A DNA stretch of 64,000 nt. It comes from Pseudomonas profundi (GTDB lineage: Bacteria; Pseudomonadota; Gammaproteobacteria; Pseudomonadales; Pseudomonadaceae). Under the pieces are notes generated by a model. It saw nothing but the letters and a program-made list of their open reading frames with translations. It was not told where the DNA came from and did no database searches. The position numbers were made by a program, and so were the translations under genes. This document shows, piece after piece, positions 46,986 through 55,211 of the stretch. The first letter of the stretch is position 1, and every line of letters begins with the position of its first letter. The stretch is taken from positions 310,001 to 374,000 of the forward strand of contig NZ_VTPZ01000001.1 of assembly GCF_008638305.1 (NCBI RefSeq), read 5' to 3'.

Positions 46986-48041
46986 ATGAATATGAAACTG
47001 GGCGACCTGGCAGTTGGACACCTGTACAGCCTGCAAGCGGCATTGATCGACCTTGGTCAGGATCCCAAACCCTTGTTCGAGCGCTACGGCGTGACGCCTG
47101 AATTGCTGGCCCACCCCCAGGCGCGCATCAGTATTCCGCGCTTCATGCGGCTCGGCCATGCCGCCATCCGCGAAAGCGATACGCCGGCAATCGGCCTATT
47201 GATGGGTCAACAGGTACAGATCAGCCATTTCGGGCTGGCTGGGATGGCTGCGCAGTGTGCGTCGTCACTGCTGGATGCCTTTGCCACGCTGGTGCGTTAT
47301 GAGCGGCTGACCAGCCAGAACTACCGCGGGCACTCGAGCCTGGCGCCGCCTGCTTTGCAGTTTTACTCGATCAGCCCCTACAACAACTTCAATCTGTTTG
47401 TGGTCGATTCTGCGCTGGCCGCACGCGCACAACTCGGCCAGCAACTGACCGCGGGACAGGCCAGGCTGCGCGAAGTCCACATCGAGTTCCCTGCACCGGC
47501 CTACGCGGAGGAATATGAAAACTGTTTCCAGTGCCCCGTTCTCTTTGGCCAGTCCGCAAACCAGCTGTTATGGGATCCTGCCAGTCTTGAACTGCCCCTG
47601 GTACAAAGCGCACCCGCCACCTACGCGCAACTGATGCAGCTGTGCGAGCGCGAACTGGAACAGCTCGACCGACACCGGCATATCCGTGAAAGGGTCGAGG
47701 AGATAGTCTCGCCGGAACTGCACCGCCGACTTCCGACACTTTCTGAAGTAGCTGAGCAGTTGGGACTGCCAACCTGGACCCTGCGCAGACGGTTGCATAC
47801 CGAAGCCAACACGCGCTTTCAGGATATCGTCAACGAGACGCGGCGGGACCTGGCGATTACTTATATTCGGGATACGGATCTGGCGCTGGGTGAGATCGCC
47901 TTCCTGCTGGGGTTTTCCTCCCAGGGGGCATTTCAGAGGGGGTTCAGGAAATGGACGGGACAACCGCCCGGGGCCTTCCGTCGCCAGTATCGACAGACGT
48001 TGGCGGCGGAGAATACGGACGAACGGCTTGGACATTCATAG
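46986..48041 (+). CDS. AraC-family transcriptional regulator (Arabinose_bd N-domain type)
   Basis: 351 residues. The N-terminal ligand domain (about 15-200: LYSLQAALIDLGQDPKPLFERYGVTPE...) is of the Arabinose_bd/OruR-like type common in Pseudomonas. The C-terminal AraC HTH pair is at about 245-340 (LPTLSEVAEQLGLPTWTLRRRLHTEANTRFQDIVNETR; LALGEIAFLLGFSSQGAFQRGFRKWTGQPPGAFRR). It is divergent from fadH and probably controls it or fatty-acid use; this is inferred from position. Two in-frame ATGs (46986, 46992); GGGA lies 4 bases before the first and 10 before the second, so the second may be the true one. Confidence 0.9.
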   Translation: MNMKLGDLAVGHLYSLQAALIDLGQDPKPLFERYGVTPELLAHPQARISIPRFMRLGHAAIRESDTPAIGLLMGQQVQISHFGLAGMAAQCASSLLDAFATLVRYERLTSQNYRGHSSLAPPALQFYSISPYNNFNLFVVDSALAARAQLGQQLTAGQARLREVHIEFPAPAYAEEYENCFQCPVLFGQSANQLLWDPASLELPLVQSAPATYAQLMQLCERELEQLDRHRHIRERVEEIVSPELHRRLPTLSEVAEQLGLPTWTLRRRLHTEANTRFQDIVNETRRDLAITYIRDTDLALGEIAFLLGFSSQGAFQRGFRKWTGQPPGAFRRQYRQTLAAENTDERLGHS

Positions 48042-48080
48042 CACGGGCGGAGAAATCATTGCGTAGCGGGAGTACTCAAC

Positions 48081-48113
48081 AAAGACGCCGGCCTTACATC
48101 TCTTCGGCGTCTT
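48081..48113. terminator. Hairpin terminator shared by the AraC gene and the small ORF
   Basis: AGACGCCG (48083-48090) pairs with CGGCGTCT (48105-48112), flanked by A's on one side and TT on the other. On the minus strand it overlaps the last codons of the small ORF and is followed by TTTGTT. Confidence 0.7.
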
Positions 48114-48174
48114 CTACTTCCTGGTCCCATTCCTGGGCGTGCTGCTCGATCAGCTCTTCGTAGTAGTCGTTCAT
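48094..48174 (-). CDS. Acidic small protein, 26 residues
   Basis: ATG to TAA, 27 codons. It begins MNDYYEELIEQHAQEW and is strongly acidic (8 Glu and 3 Asp against no Lys or Arg), probably helical. It has a good ribosome binding site (AGAGGCG, 7 bases upstream), and an intrinsic hairpin covers its stop codon, so it has the anatomy of an independent gene. There is no gene immediately downstream on the same strand, so it is not an obvious attenuator leader. I do not recognise a family with certainty. The rest of the 288-base gap around it (48042-48329) holds no other coding signal I can support. Confidence 0.5.
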   Translation of the reverse strand: MNDYYEELIEQHAQEWDQEVEDAEEM

Positions 48175-48329
48175 ATATTCGCCTCTTTATCTCGTTTATC
48201 TCTATTTTTATATGCTTCGGATTCCAACTTAATATCCTTGCATTACAGTGAGATGAAGGCGCTTACGAAAAGTTCAGGCGAGGTTGCAAACCCTAGCGAC
48301 CCGATCACGATCGGGAAGGGTTCTGCTTT

Positions 48330-49514
48330 TTAGCGCTCGTCCAGATGGGCGCCCCAGAAGCGCCACTGATCGAGGATATGAAACGGTCGTTTCGAGCGGG
48401 TTGGATCATCCAGCGCGCCCACGCCCTCCCGGTATGATTGCATTGCCAGCCCAAACGCAGCGTGCAGTTGCTCCTGAAGCTGAGCGCGGGTGGACTCCCT
48501 GAACACCACCAGTTCATCGCGCAACTGGCGCTCCTGCTCGTCACGCAGAACCGCTTCCTCCGCCTTCAACAGGGCAAAATCGGTAATCACAATAGTGCCG
48601 GCGGCGGTGGCAAAGGCAATGCCGCCCGCCACCAGCGCACCGGGGCCAGAGGGCGCAGCGACCGCCGCAGCGCTACCGCCAATGGTAATCGCACCCGCCA
48701 TGCGCGGCGCCAAACGCGCAGCAAAGCCCGCTATCACCTGCCGCGCCGCCTGAACACTGCCGAGGCGCATCAGCCTCGGTAGAATCGCATGCCGCGCCAG
48801 CAGTGCAAATGAGCCCACACCGGCAACAACCGAGGCCTGGCTGCTGATCTTCCAGCGCTGGATATCCCCGGCACCAGCGCCAAAGGCTCGATCCAGCGCG
48901 CTGTTTACATCGATTACCCGTTCGCGATCGATCCTGGGTTCGGCCACCCTGACCTGCCGGTCGGCGTAGCGCTGGACCAGGCCCTCCCGAAGCGCCCTGC
49001 TCTGCTTCCCGATGAGACCGTGTAGCTGTTCGGTCAGAGCGCGATCGAACTCAGCCAGCCGCTGCTCGAAACCACTCTGGACCAGCAACTGATTTTCCAG
49101 CCGTTCGCGCAACGCAGAGTCAAGATCGCCACTGACGGCGTAGTACAGCCGGGTATAGGAGCCGGGCATGGAGTAATACCAGTCCATATAGCCGGGCACG
49201 GCGCCGAGGGCCAAAGCAAAGGTGTCATCCAGCCACTGACCGACCCAGGCATTCATCTGTTGCTCCAGAGCCTGTTGATGCTGCATGCCCAGACGCTGGA
49301 GATCGACATTGAACGCGTCGAGGGTCTTACCGTCGAGCATCAACGTCTGGTCATCCACCAACACGGCGAATACCTGGTTGTCAGCCAACTTCTGGCCAAG
49401 CAGCCGGTAACCGACGCTCAACACCAGCAGCACTACACAGACAGCGGCTGCGGCCATACCCAGCAGAGCGAAGCGCCGAAGACGCCTGTTCTTCATGATG
49501 GTGTCTGCTTTCAT
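48330..49514 (-). CDS. Membrane-anchored hypothetical protein, second gene of a two-gene module
   Basis: 394 residues, family not recognised. A basic start (MKADTIMKNRRLRRF) is followed by a membrane helix (about 16-38), then a long region probably in the periplasm with charged helices (about 60-230). A Gly/Ala-rich hydrophobic stretch spans about 235-330 (VVAGVGSFALLARHAI, MAGAITIGGSAAAVAAPSGPGALVAGGIAFATAAGTIVI), and a charged helix with coiled-coil character follows (KAEEAVLRDEQERQLRDELVVFRESTRAQLQEQLHAAF). The start overlaps the upstream gene by 4 bases (ATGA), so the two are translated together. No catalytic motif is visible. Confidence 0.72.
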   Translation of the reverse strand: MKADTIMKNRRLRRFALLGMAAAAVCVVLLVLSVGYRLLGQKLADNQVFAVLVDDQTLMLDGKTLDAFNVDLQRLGMQHQQALEQQMNAWVGQWLDDTFALALGAVPGYMDWYYSMPGSYTRLYYAVSGDLDSALRERLENQLLVQSGFEQRLAEFDRALTEQLHGLIGKQSRALREGLVQRYADRQVRVAEPRIDRERVIDVNSALDRAFGAGAGDIQRWKISSQASVVAGVGSFALLARHAILPRLMRLGSVQAARQVIAGFAARLAPRMAGAITIGGSAAAVAAPSGPGALVAGGIAFATAAGTIVITDFALLKAEEAVLRDEQERQLRDELVVFRESTRAQLQEQLHAAFGLAMQSYREGVGALDDPTRSKRPFHILDQWRFWGAHLDER

Positions 49515-50284
49515 GATGGCTCCCGCCGCTGATCAACTAACGCATCCACACCCACCAGCAGGCGCACGTATGCCCAGATGAAGGCGCTACCGGTCAAGAA
49601 CAACAGGGACCAGCCGGCGAGGGCCAGCCAGCCATTGCGCTCCGCTCCGCCGAGACCATTCTGCAACGCCCATTGCAGCGTCAGATCCAGCATTATGTAT
49701 GACCGTTCCAGAACCCGCAGGACTGTCAGATCGCTGGTGGACGGCTGCATGTGTTGCGCCATGGCCGACCCCCAACTCAAGCCGCGCAAGTCCGGCTGGC
49801 CCAGGTTCAGCGTCACGACAAGATAGATTGCAGTCAACACGCCTACCGCCAGCGGCACGCTGAAGCGCCGAACCAGCGCCGGTAAAGCCTGCGACACAAC
49901 ATGTTCACGCATACGCCTGTTCAACCCCCGCGATAGCCAGGCAAGCAACGGCAGGCCCAGCGCCAGAACGGCCCACAGCGCAGCATTCAGGTTTTGCAGC
50001 TTGATCAGCATGAACAGGCTCAGCAGCGCGCCGACCAGCAAATGCCAGGCAGCCATGAACGCGCCACCGCGCAACAATCGATGCCAGGGCGATGCGACGC
50101 GCAGGTATTGATTCAGCCAGACCCGTCGACGCAACCGCGCGGCCTCGAAGCTGCCGGTAAAGACCAGCACCGTACAGACAATCCAGAGCGGCAGCATGAT
50201 CCAGCCCTGCATTGGGCCGGGCAGCAGGCTCCACCCCAGCATGAGCAGGAACATGCACCCACTGGACAGACACTGTCGCTGCAC
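49511..50284 (-). CDS. Multi-helix membrane protein, first gene of a two-gene module
   Basis: 257 residues with about six membrane helices (near 12-45 as two, 78-98, 106-122, 145-162, 220-245) and a soluble loop at about 165-215. Family not recognised. The start is taken as GTG at 50284 because AGGAG lies 5 bases upstream; the frame stays open to 50467 but has no start signal there, and the next ATG is at 50254. It overlaps the following gene by 4 bases. Divergent from the formate-dehydrogenase-like gene, 285 bases away. The pair could be a membrane complex of unknown role. Confidence 0.72.
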   Translation of the reverse strand: MQRQCLSSGCMFLLMLGWSLLPGPMQGWIMLPLWIVCTVLVFTGSFEAARLRRRVWLNQYLRVASPWHRLLRGGAFMAAWHLLVGALLSLFMLIKLQNLNAALWAVLALGLPLLAWLSRGLNRRMREHVVSQALPALVRRFSVPLAVGVLTAIYLVVTLNLGQPDLRGLSWGSAMAQHMQPSTSDLTVLRVLERSYIMLDLTLQWALQNGLGGAERNGWLALAGWSLLFLTGSAFIWAYVRLLVGVDALVDQRREPS

Positions 50285-50569
50285 TGAAGCTCCTGCAATC
50301 AAAGCGAAGTTGGTGAGTGTACCCCATCGCGCATTGGTCCCTTCCCCTGAACGATTCCAGACGACGCCAGTCCGAAATTTAAGCGCTACCAGCGCGTCGA
50401 TATGACATAGCAGGCCAAGGGCTCGCTCGCCTGGCTGTGGTTGGTCATCTGCATGACAAGGACGCACAGACCGAGGGCAATCGCCGTTCTGCCCGCTGCG
50501 CGCAGTTCAGCGCGATCCAGGAAGCGCAGTTGCCGAGCGAATCCAGGCCTCCATAACAAAGGTGTCCTG

Positions 50570-53545
50570 ATGAACAAGGTTGCAGACTGCACCATTTTCT
50601 TCGACGGCAAGCCACTGACCGGCAAGGCCGACCAACCACTAGTCGATTTCCTCGCCGGTCATGGTGTCGATCTTCCCCACGTCTGTTACCACCGCTCGCT
50701 GGGTGCACTGCAGACCTGCGACGTGTGCTGGGTCGAGATAGACGGCGAGCTGCAGCGAGGCTGCGCGGTGGCGTCGAAAGACGGCCTGATTATCAACAGC
50801 GAGACCGAGCGGGCCGATGCCGCGCGGCATGAAGGAATGGATCGACTGCTCGGCAAGCATGAGCTGTATTGCACGCTGTGTGAACACAACACCGGCGACT
50901 GCACGCTGCACAACACCTTCGCTGACATGAAAATGCCGGTCCAGCGCTACGAGTTCACGCGCAAACCCTACGAGAAGGATGAATCCAACCCCTTCTATAC
51001 CTACGATCCGGACCAGTGCATTCTCTGTGGGCGTTGCGTCGAGGCCTGCCAGAACGTCGAGGTCAACGAGACGCTGAGCATCGATTACAACATGGAGAAC
51101 CCGCGCGTGCTCTGGGACGGCGGCCAGTCCATCGATCATTCCAGCTGCGTCAGCTGCGGGCATTGCGTCACGGTCTGCCCGTGCAATGCACTACTGGAAA
51201 AATCCATGCAGCCCGACGCCGGCCCTTTCACTGCCTTGCCGCAAACACTCAAACGGCCGCTGATCGACATCGTCAAGAAGCTGGAAAACACCATAGGCGC
51301 GCCGCCCATTACCGCTGTGTCCAATATGGACATGTATTGGCGGCAACCTGAAATCAAGCGCACCAAAACCGTCTGCACCTATTGCGGCGTGGGTTGCTCA
51401 TTCGAGATGTGGACCCGTGACCGGCATATTCTCAAGGTGCAGCCAGTGGTCGATGCACCGGCGAACGGCATTTCCACCTGCGTCAAAGGCAAGTTTGCCT
51501 GGGATTTCGTCAATAGCGACAAGCGCCTGACCACACCCCTGATCCGCGAGAACGGCCAGTTCCGCGAAGCCAGCTGGGACGAGGCGCTGGATCTGGTCGC
51601 CAGCCGATTGATGAAAGACCGTGATCGCTACGGACCCGAGGCCATTGGCTTTATCGGCTCGAGTAAAGCCAGTAACGAGGAGGCATACCTCACGCAGAAG
51701 ATCGCGCGGCTGATCATTGGCACCAATAACGTCGACAACTCCTCACGCTATTGCCAGAACCCGGCAACCAAAGGCCTGTTCCGTACCGTGGGTTACGGTG
51801 GGGACGCCGGGTCTATAGAAGATATCGAGAAGGCGGATCTGGTCGTACTGGTCGGCAGCAATCTGGCAGAGAACCATCCGGTGATTGCCTCCAAGGTGAA
51901 GGCAGCGAAGAAGCTACGCGGACAGAAGCTGATCGTGGTCGATCCGCGAAAACACGAGATGGCCGAGCGCGCTGACATCTTTCTACGGCCGAAGTTAAGT
52001 ACCGACATGATCTGGGCGTCGGCCATGTCACGCTACATGTTCGAGCACGGCTACGCCGATCAGGATTTCCTGGATAACCAGGTCAATCAGGTCGAGGAAT
52101 ACCGCCGCTCGCTAGAGCCCTTCACCATGCAATACGCCGCGCAGATGACAGATATCCCCGAGGAAGAATTGATTGCCGCAGCCGAGATGATTGGCCAGGC
52201 CAAATCGGTATGTCTGTTGTGGGCCATGGGTATCACTCAACACAGTCACGGCGCCGATACCAGTACAGCCCTGTCCAACCTGCTGGTCGTCACCGGCAAC
52301 TACGGCCGGCCCGGCACGGGCGGCTATCCGATGCGCGGGCATAACAACGTGCAGGGCGCGAGTGATTTCGGGTGCCTGAAAAACATGTACCCAGGTTATG
52401 AAAAGGTCACCAATGACCAGGTCCGCGAGAAATGGGCAAAGGCCTGGGGCGTCCCCCCAGAGCAGTTATCACCTGATATCGGTTCGGATAACTTCCTCAT
52501 GGTCAAGGAAGCCGAAGAGAACAAGATTCGCGCCATGTACATCATCGGCGAAGAGACGGCCTTCTCGGACGCCCACAGCCAGAACGTGCACAGCGCCTTT
52601 GAAAGCCTGGATTTCATGGTAGTGCAGGACATGTTCCTCAGCCGCACCGCCGAGTTTGCCGATGTCGTCCTGCCCGCCTGCCCCAGCGTCGAAAAGGACG
52701 GCACTTTCGTGAATACCGAACGACGTATCCAGCGCTTCTACGAAGTCATGCCGCCACTCGGTGATAGCAGGCCCGACTGGAAAATCCTGACCGAGCTGGC
52801 AAAACGCATGGGCCATGACTGGGGCTACGACCACCCCTCGCAAATCATGGACGAGGTGGCAGGTATCGCCGACATATTCAAAGGCGTCAGTTACGAGCGC
52901 CTCGAGGGCTGGAAATCCCAGTGCTGGCCGGTCAATGAAGATGGTACCGATACGCCGTTGCTGTACACCGACGGCTTCCACACCGACGACGGCAAGGCGG
53001 TGCTCTATCCGCTGGAATGGAAGGAGCCGGACGAGCAAGCCGACGAGCAATACGATCTGATGCTGGATAACGGCCGTATGCTCGAGCATTTCCAGGGCAC
53101 CAACCAGACCGGCCGTTCACCGGGGATCGATGATCAACTGCCTAACTGGTTCGTGGAGGTCAGTCCGGAGCTGGCGAAGCAGCACGATATCCAGGACGGC
53201 AGCTGGGTGCGGGTCAGTTCCCGGCGCGGCTCGCTGGAACTGCGGGCGGTCGTGACGGACCGCGTGCATGGCAACGTGCTGTTCATGTCGATCCACCAGG
53301 GCAAGCCGGGCCTCAACCTGCTGACCGGTGAGCACCACGATCCAGACGTCAACACACCGGCTTACAAGGAAACAGCGGTCAAGCTTGAAGTTATGCCCCA
53401 GCCTGCCGGCGAGCCTCCGTTGCCGCCGAACAACTTCCGTTACGGCAAGCGTACGCCCAACGACGGCGTACCGGTGGAAATCAAATGGGCCCAGCCTGAA
53501 TACATCGTCCCGCCTGCTGAACAATCCAACCCGGAGAAACTCTGA
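50570..53545 (+). CDS. Molybdopterin formate-dehydrogenase-like catalytic subunit (FdhF/ForC type)
   Basis: 991 residues, no signal peptide, so cytoplasmic. Iron-sulfur sites in order: [2Fe-2S] C39/C50/C53/C65; His-Cys3 [4Fe-4S] H97/C101/C104/C111; two ferredoxin [4Fe-4S] C150-C153-C156-C160 and C193-C196-C199-C203; and C269/C272/C276/C304. The bis-MGD molybdenum domain follows. The metal ligand is Cys395 in SSRYCQNPATKG. In well-studied formate dehydrogenases the ligand Sec/Cys is followed by His; here it is Gln. The adjacent DUF1641 gene matches the B. subtilis ForC/ForE arrangement. AAAGG lies about 8 bases before the ATG. Formate is the likely but unproven substrate. Confidence 0.88.
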   Translation: MNKVADCTIFFDGKPLTGKADQPLVDFLAGHGVDLPHVCYHRSLGALQTCDVCWVEIDGELQRGCAVASKDGLIINSETERADAARHEGMDRLLGKHELYCTLCEHNTGDCTLHNTFADMKMPVQRYEFTRKPYEKDESNPFYTYDPDQCILCGRCVEACQNVEVNETLSIDYNMENPRVLWDGGQSIDHSSCVSCGHCVTVCPCNALLEKSMQPDAGPFTALPQTLKRPLIDIVKKLENTIGAPPITAVSNMDMYWRQPEIKRTKTVCTYCGVGCSFEMWTRDRHILKVQPVVDAPANGISTCVKGKFAWDFVNSDKRLTTPLIRENGQFREASWDEALDLVASRLMKDRDRYGPEAIGFIGSSKASNEEAYLTQKIARLIIGTNNVDNSSRYCQNPATKGLFRTVGYGGDAGSIEDIEKADLVVLVGSNLAENHPVIASKVKAAKKLRGQKLIVVDPRKHEMAERADIFLRPKLSTDMIWASAMSRYMFEHGYADQDFLDNQVNQVEEYRRSLEPFTMQYAAQMTDIPEEELIAAAEMIGQAKSVCLLWAMGITQHSHGADTSTALSNLLVVTGNYGRPGTGGYPMRGHNNVQGASDFGCLKNMYPGYEKVTNDQVREKWAKAWGVPPEQLSPDIGSDNFLMVKEAEENKIRAMYIIGEETAFSDAHSQNVHSAFESLDFMVVQDMFLSRTAEFADVVLPACPSVEKDGTFVNTERRIQRFYEVMPPLGDSRPDWKILTELAKRMGHDWGYDHPSQIMDEVAGIADIFKGVSYERLEGWKSQCWPVNEDGTDTPLLYTDGFHTDDGKAVLYPLEWKEPDEQADEQYDLMLDNGRMLEHFQGTNQTGRSPGIDDQLPNWFVEVSPELAKQHDIQDGSWVRVSSRRGSLELRAVVTDRVHGNVLFMSIHQGKPGLNLLTGEHHDPDVNTPAYKETAVKLEVMPQPAGEPPLPPNNFRYGKRTPNDGVPVEIKWAQPEYIVPPAEQSNPEKL

Positions 53546-54027
53546 TGGCCGAACGTCTCAACTACAACGTCAAGCCCACGCCGATCGGGCCTGACGCGCA
53601 CCAGGAACTGGACCGCCTGCTGCAAAGCATGCATGAACACGGCGTGTTGCGCTTCGCCAACGATCTGGTGTGCTCCAAGACCGATCTGGCGCATGTGTTG
53701 GTCGGTGGTCTCAGCAAAGACGGCACCTTGAATGCGATACAGAACCTCTCCATCCTCGGCATGGCGCTGTCGCGCATTCCGCCTGAGCAGTTCTACAAGG
53801 TGGTGTTCGGTATGAAGGACGCGCTCGAAGAGCTCAATCGCCACACCCAGGCCGGCGAAAAAGGCGACGCGCCCGGTATCAGCGGCACCTACAAGATGCT
53901 GCAGGACGACAAGCTGTGGGCGTCGCTCGAACCGATCCTGGAGGCAGTGAAAGTCTTCGCCGACCGAATGGGCAAAGAGCCCGACAAACCAATCACCGAG
54001 TTCACCGGCAAGCCAACGGATAACTGA
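53545..54027 (+). CDS. DUF1641 protein, partner of the formate-dehydrogenase-like enzyme
   Basis: 160 residues, soluble, helical. The DUF1641 core is recognisable (LVGGLSKDGTLNAIQNLSILGMALSRIPPEQFYKVVFGMKDALEEL). Its start shares one base with the upstream stop (TGATG), so it is made in step with the catalytic subunit. In B. subtilis the equivalent partner (ForE) is part of the formate-oxidising complex and links it to the membrane quinone pool; whether that holds in a Pseudomonas, which uses ubiquinone aerobically, is open. Confidence 0.87.
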   Translation: MAERLNYNVKPTPIGPDAHQELDRLLQSMHEHGVLRFANDLVCSKTDLAHVLVGGLSKDGTLNAIQNLSILGMALSRIPPEQFYKVVFGMKDALEELNRHTQAGEKGDAPGISGTYKMLQDDKLWASLEPILEAVKVFADRMGKEPDKPITEFTGKPTDN

Positions 54028-54035
54028 CGCACACC

Positions 54036-54720
54036 TGGGGTGTAGCGCGCCCGCGCTACGCCAAAGCCCTCAGCAACACCAAACCCTGTCGGCGCGTCCG
54101 AACGCGGCCCGAGCCGCACGCCAACCCCAGGAAGCGCCAACCCAGTGAACGCTAATCTCAAGGTGCGACCTCCTGGGGGTGTAGCGCGCCTGCGCTACGC
54201 CGAACCCCGCAGCAACACCAAACCCTGTCGGCGCGCAGGCGCACGCCAACCCCAGGAAGCGCCAACCCAGTGAAACGCTAATCTCAGGGTGCGATGTCCT
54301 GGGGGTGTAGCGCGCCCGCGCTACGCCGAACTCCGCAGCAACACCAAACCCTGTCGGCGCGCAGGCGCACGCCAACCCCAGGAAGCGCCAACCCAGTGAA
54401 ACGCTAATCTCAGGGTGCGATGTCCTGGGGGTGTAGCGCGCCCGCGCTACGCCGAACTCCGCAGCAACACCAAACCCTGTCGGCGCGCAGGCGCACGCCA
54501 ACCCCAGGAAGCGCCAACCCAGTGAAACGCTAATCTCAGGGTGCGATGTCCTGGGGGTGTAGCGCGCCCGCGCTACGCCAAACTCCGCAGCAACACCAAA
54601 CCCTGTCGGCGCGTCCGAACGCGGCCCGAGCCGCACGCCAACCTCAGGGAGCCAATCCGCGGAACGCCGAGCCCAGACCACCCTGGGGGTGTAGCGCGCC
54701 TGCGCTACGCCAATCCCGCA
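54036..54720. repeat. Tandem REP array, six units of about 126-139 bp
   Basis: Six copies of a unit headed by GTAGCGCGCCCGCGCTAC or its GCCTGC variant, with heads at 54042, 54181, 54307, 54433, 54559 and 54691. Units 2-5 repeat at exactly 126 bp and are almost identical; the outer ones (139 and 132 bp) have diverged. Each unit also carries AGCAACACCAAACCCTGTCGG and GCGCCAACCCAGTG blocks. It fills the space between the DUF1641 gene and tRNA-Asp. No gene is supported here: a 225-codon open frame on the minus strand is a by-product of the period being divisible by three. Confidence 0.92.
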
Positions 54721-54761
54721 GCAGCTCGCACTGTCAAACACACCCACACCACCCAGACAGC

Positions 54762-54794
54762 AAAAAGCCCCTGAATCTTTCGACTCAAGGGCTT
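54762..54794 (-). terminator. tRNA-Asp intrinsic terminator
   Basis: On the minus strand: AAGCCCTTGAGTC-GAAA-GATTCAGGGGCTTTTT, a long stem with a GAAA tetraloop followed by T5, 9 bases after the tRNA CCA. Confidence 0.92.
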
Positions 54795-54803
54795 CTCGTA
54801 ATA

Positions 54804-54880
54804 TGGCGCAGCGGACGGGACTCGAACCCGCGACCCCCGGCGTGACAGGCCGGTATTCTAACCAACTGAACTACCGCTGC
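54804..54880 (-). tRNA. tRNA-Asp (anticodon GTC)
   Basis: 77 bases including encoded CCA. Acceptor stem GCAGCGG/CCGCTGC, D-arm GTTCAGTTGGTTAGAAT, anticodon loop CTGTCAC giving GTC, T-arm GCGGGTTCGAGTCCCGT. It closely follows bacterial tRNA-Asp. A single gene with its own promoter and terminator. Confidence 0.97.
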
Positions 54881-54958
54881 GCATCTGTCATCAAGACCAC
54901 CGGAGACCGGTACGACAAGAGAGTCTGACTCCCCATCCGTCTGTCTGAACAGGCGCGC

Positions 54959-54986
54959 ATTGTAAACTTTCCTGTAGGTTCGTCAA
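54959..54986 (-). promoter_or_regulatory. tRNA-Asp promoter with GC-rich discriminator
   Basis: On the minus strand TTGACG, 16-bp spacer, TACAAT, then GCGCGCC. The GC-rich discriminator is typical of stable-RNA promoters under negative stringent (ppGpp/DksA) control. The mature tRNA begins about 79 bases downstream of the -10. Confidence 0.7.
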
Positions 54987-55211
54987 GCAGTTAGAAGCGC
55001 TTTCCTAGAAAAAGTTAGCGGGCAGTCGAGGCTACTATTGAAGCCCCGTTTCTTACCGCGATGCCAGACCGCCGCTGAAGTCGAGATTGAGCCCGACACG
55101 CCATGATTCAGCTCTCCATGGAGGGCCGGATACCATCCCGGCCAGCGGACCACCAAATCACCCCATAGGCCGGACACACCACGGATGCATCGCCCCTGCT
55201 CCGCGCCGGGA
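54987..55211. other. Gene-free spacer with one hairpin
   Basis: Together with the tRNA leader this makes a 331-base gap after tRNA-Asp. I see no gene. GGCCGG (55124-55129) pairs with CCGGCC (55138-55143), extended by GGAT/ATCC with one bulge; it lies about 70 bases past the stop of the RND pump gene and could end that transcript, though there is no T-tract. Confidence 0.5.

Noticed and set aside
48139-48333. 64-codon plus-strand ORF overlapping the acidic small ORF
   Set aside because: No ribosome binding site; the minus-strand ORF has one plus a terminator. It would also overlap the AraC-gene terminator region.
54036-54720. Possible CRISPR array
   Set aside because: The repeat units are about 126 bp with no unique spacers of 30-40 bp, no leader and no cas genes; the palindromic cores identify REP elements.
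54070-54747. 225-codon open frame on the minus strand encoding 42-residue repeats
   Set aside because: It coincides exactly with the REP array; its repeats come from the 126-bp period. There is no start signal, and the sequence composition is that of the palindromes.
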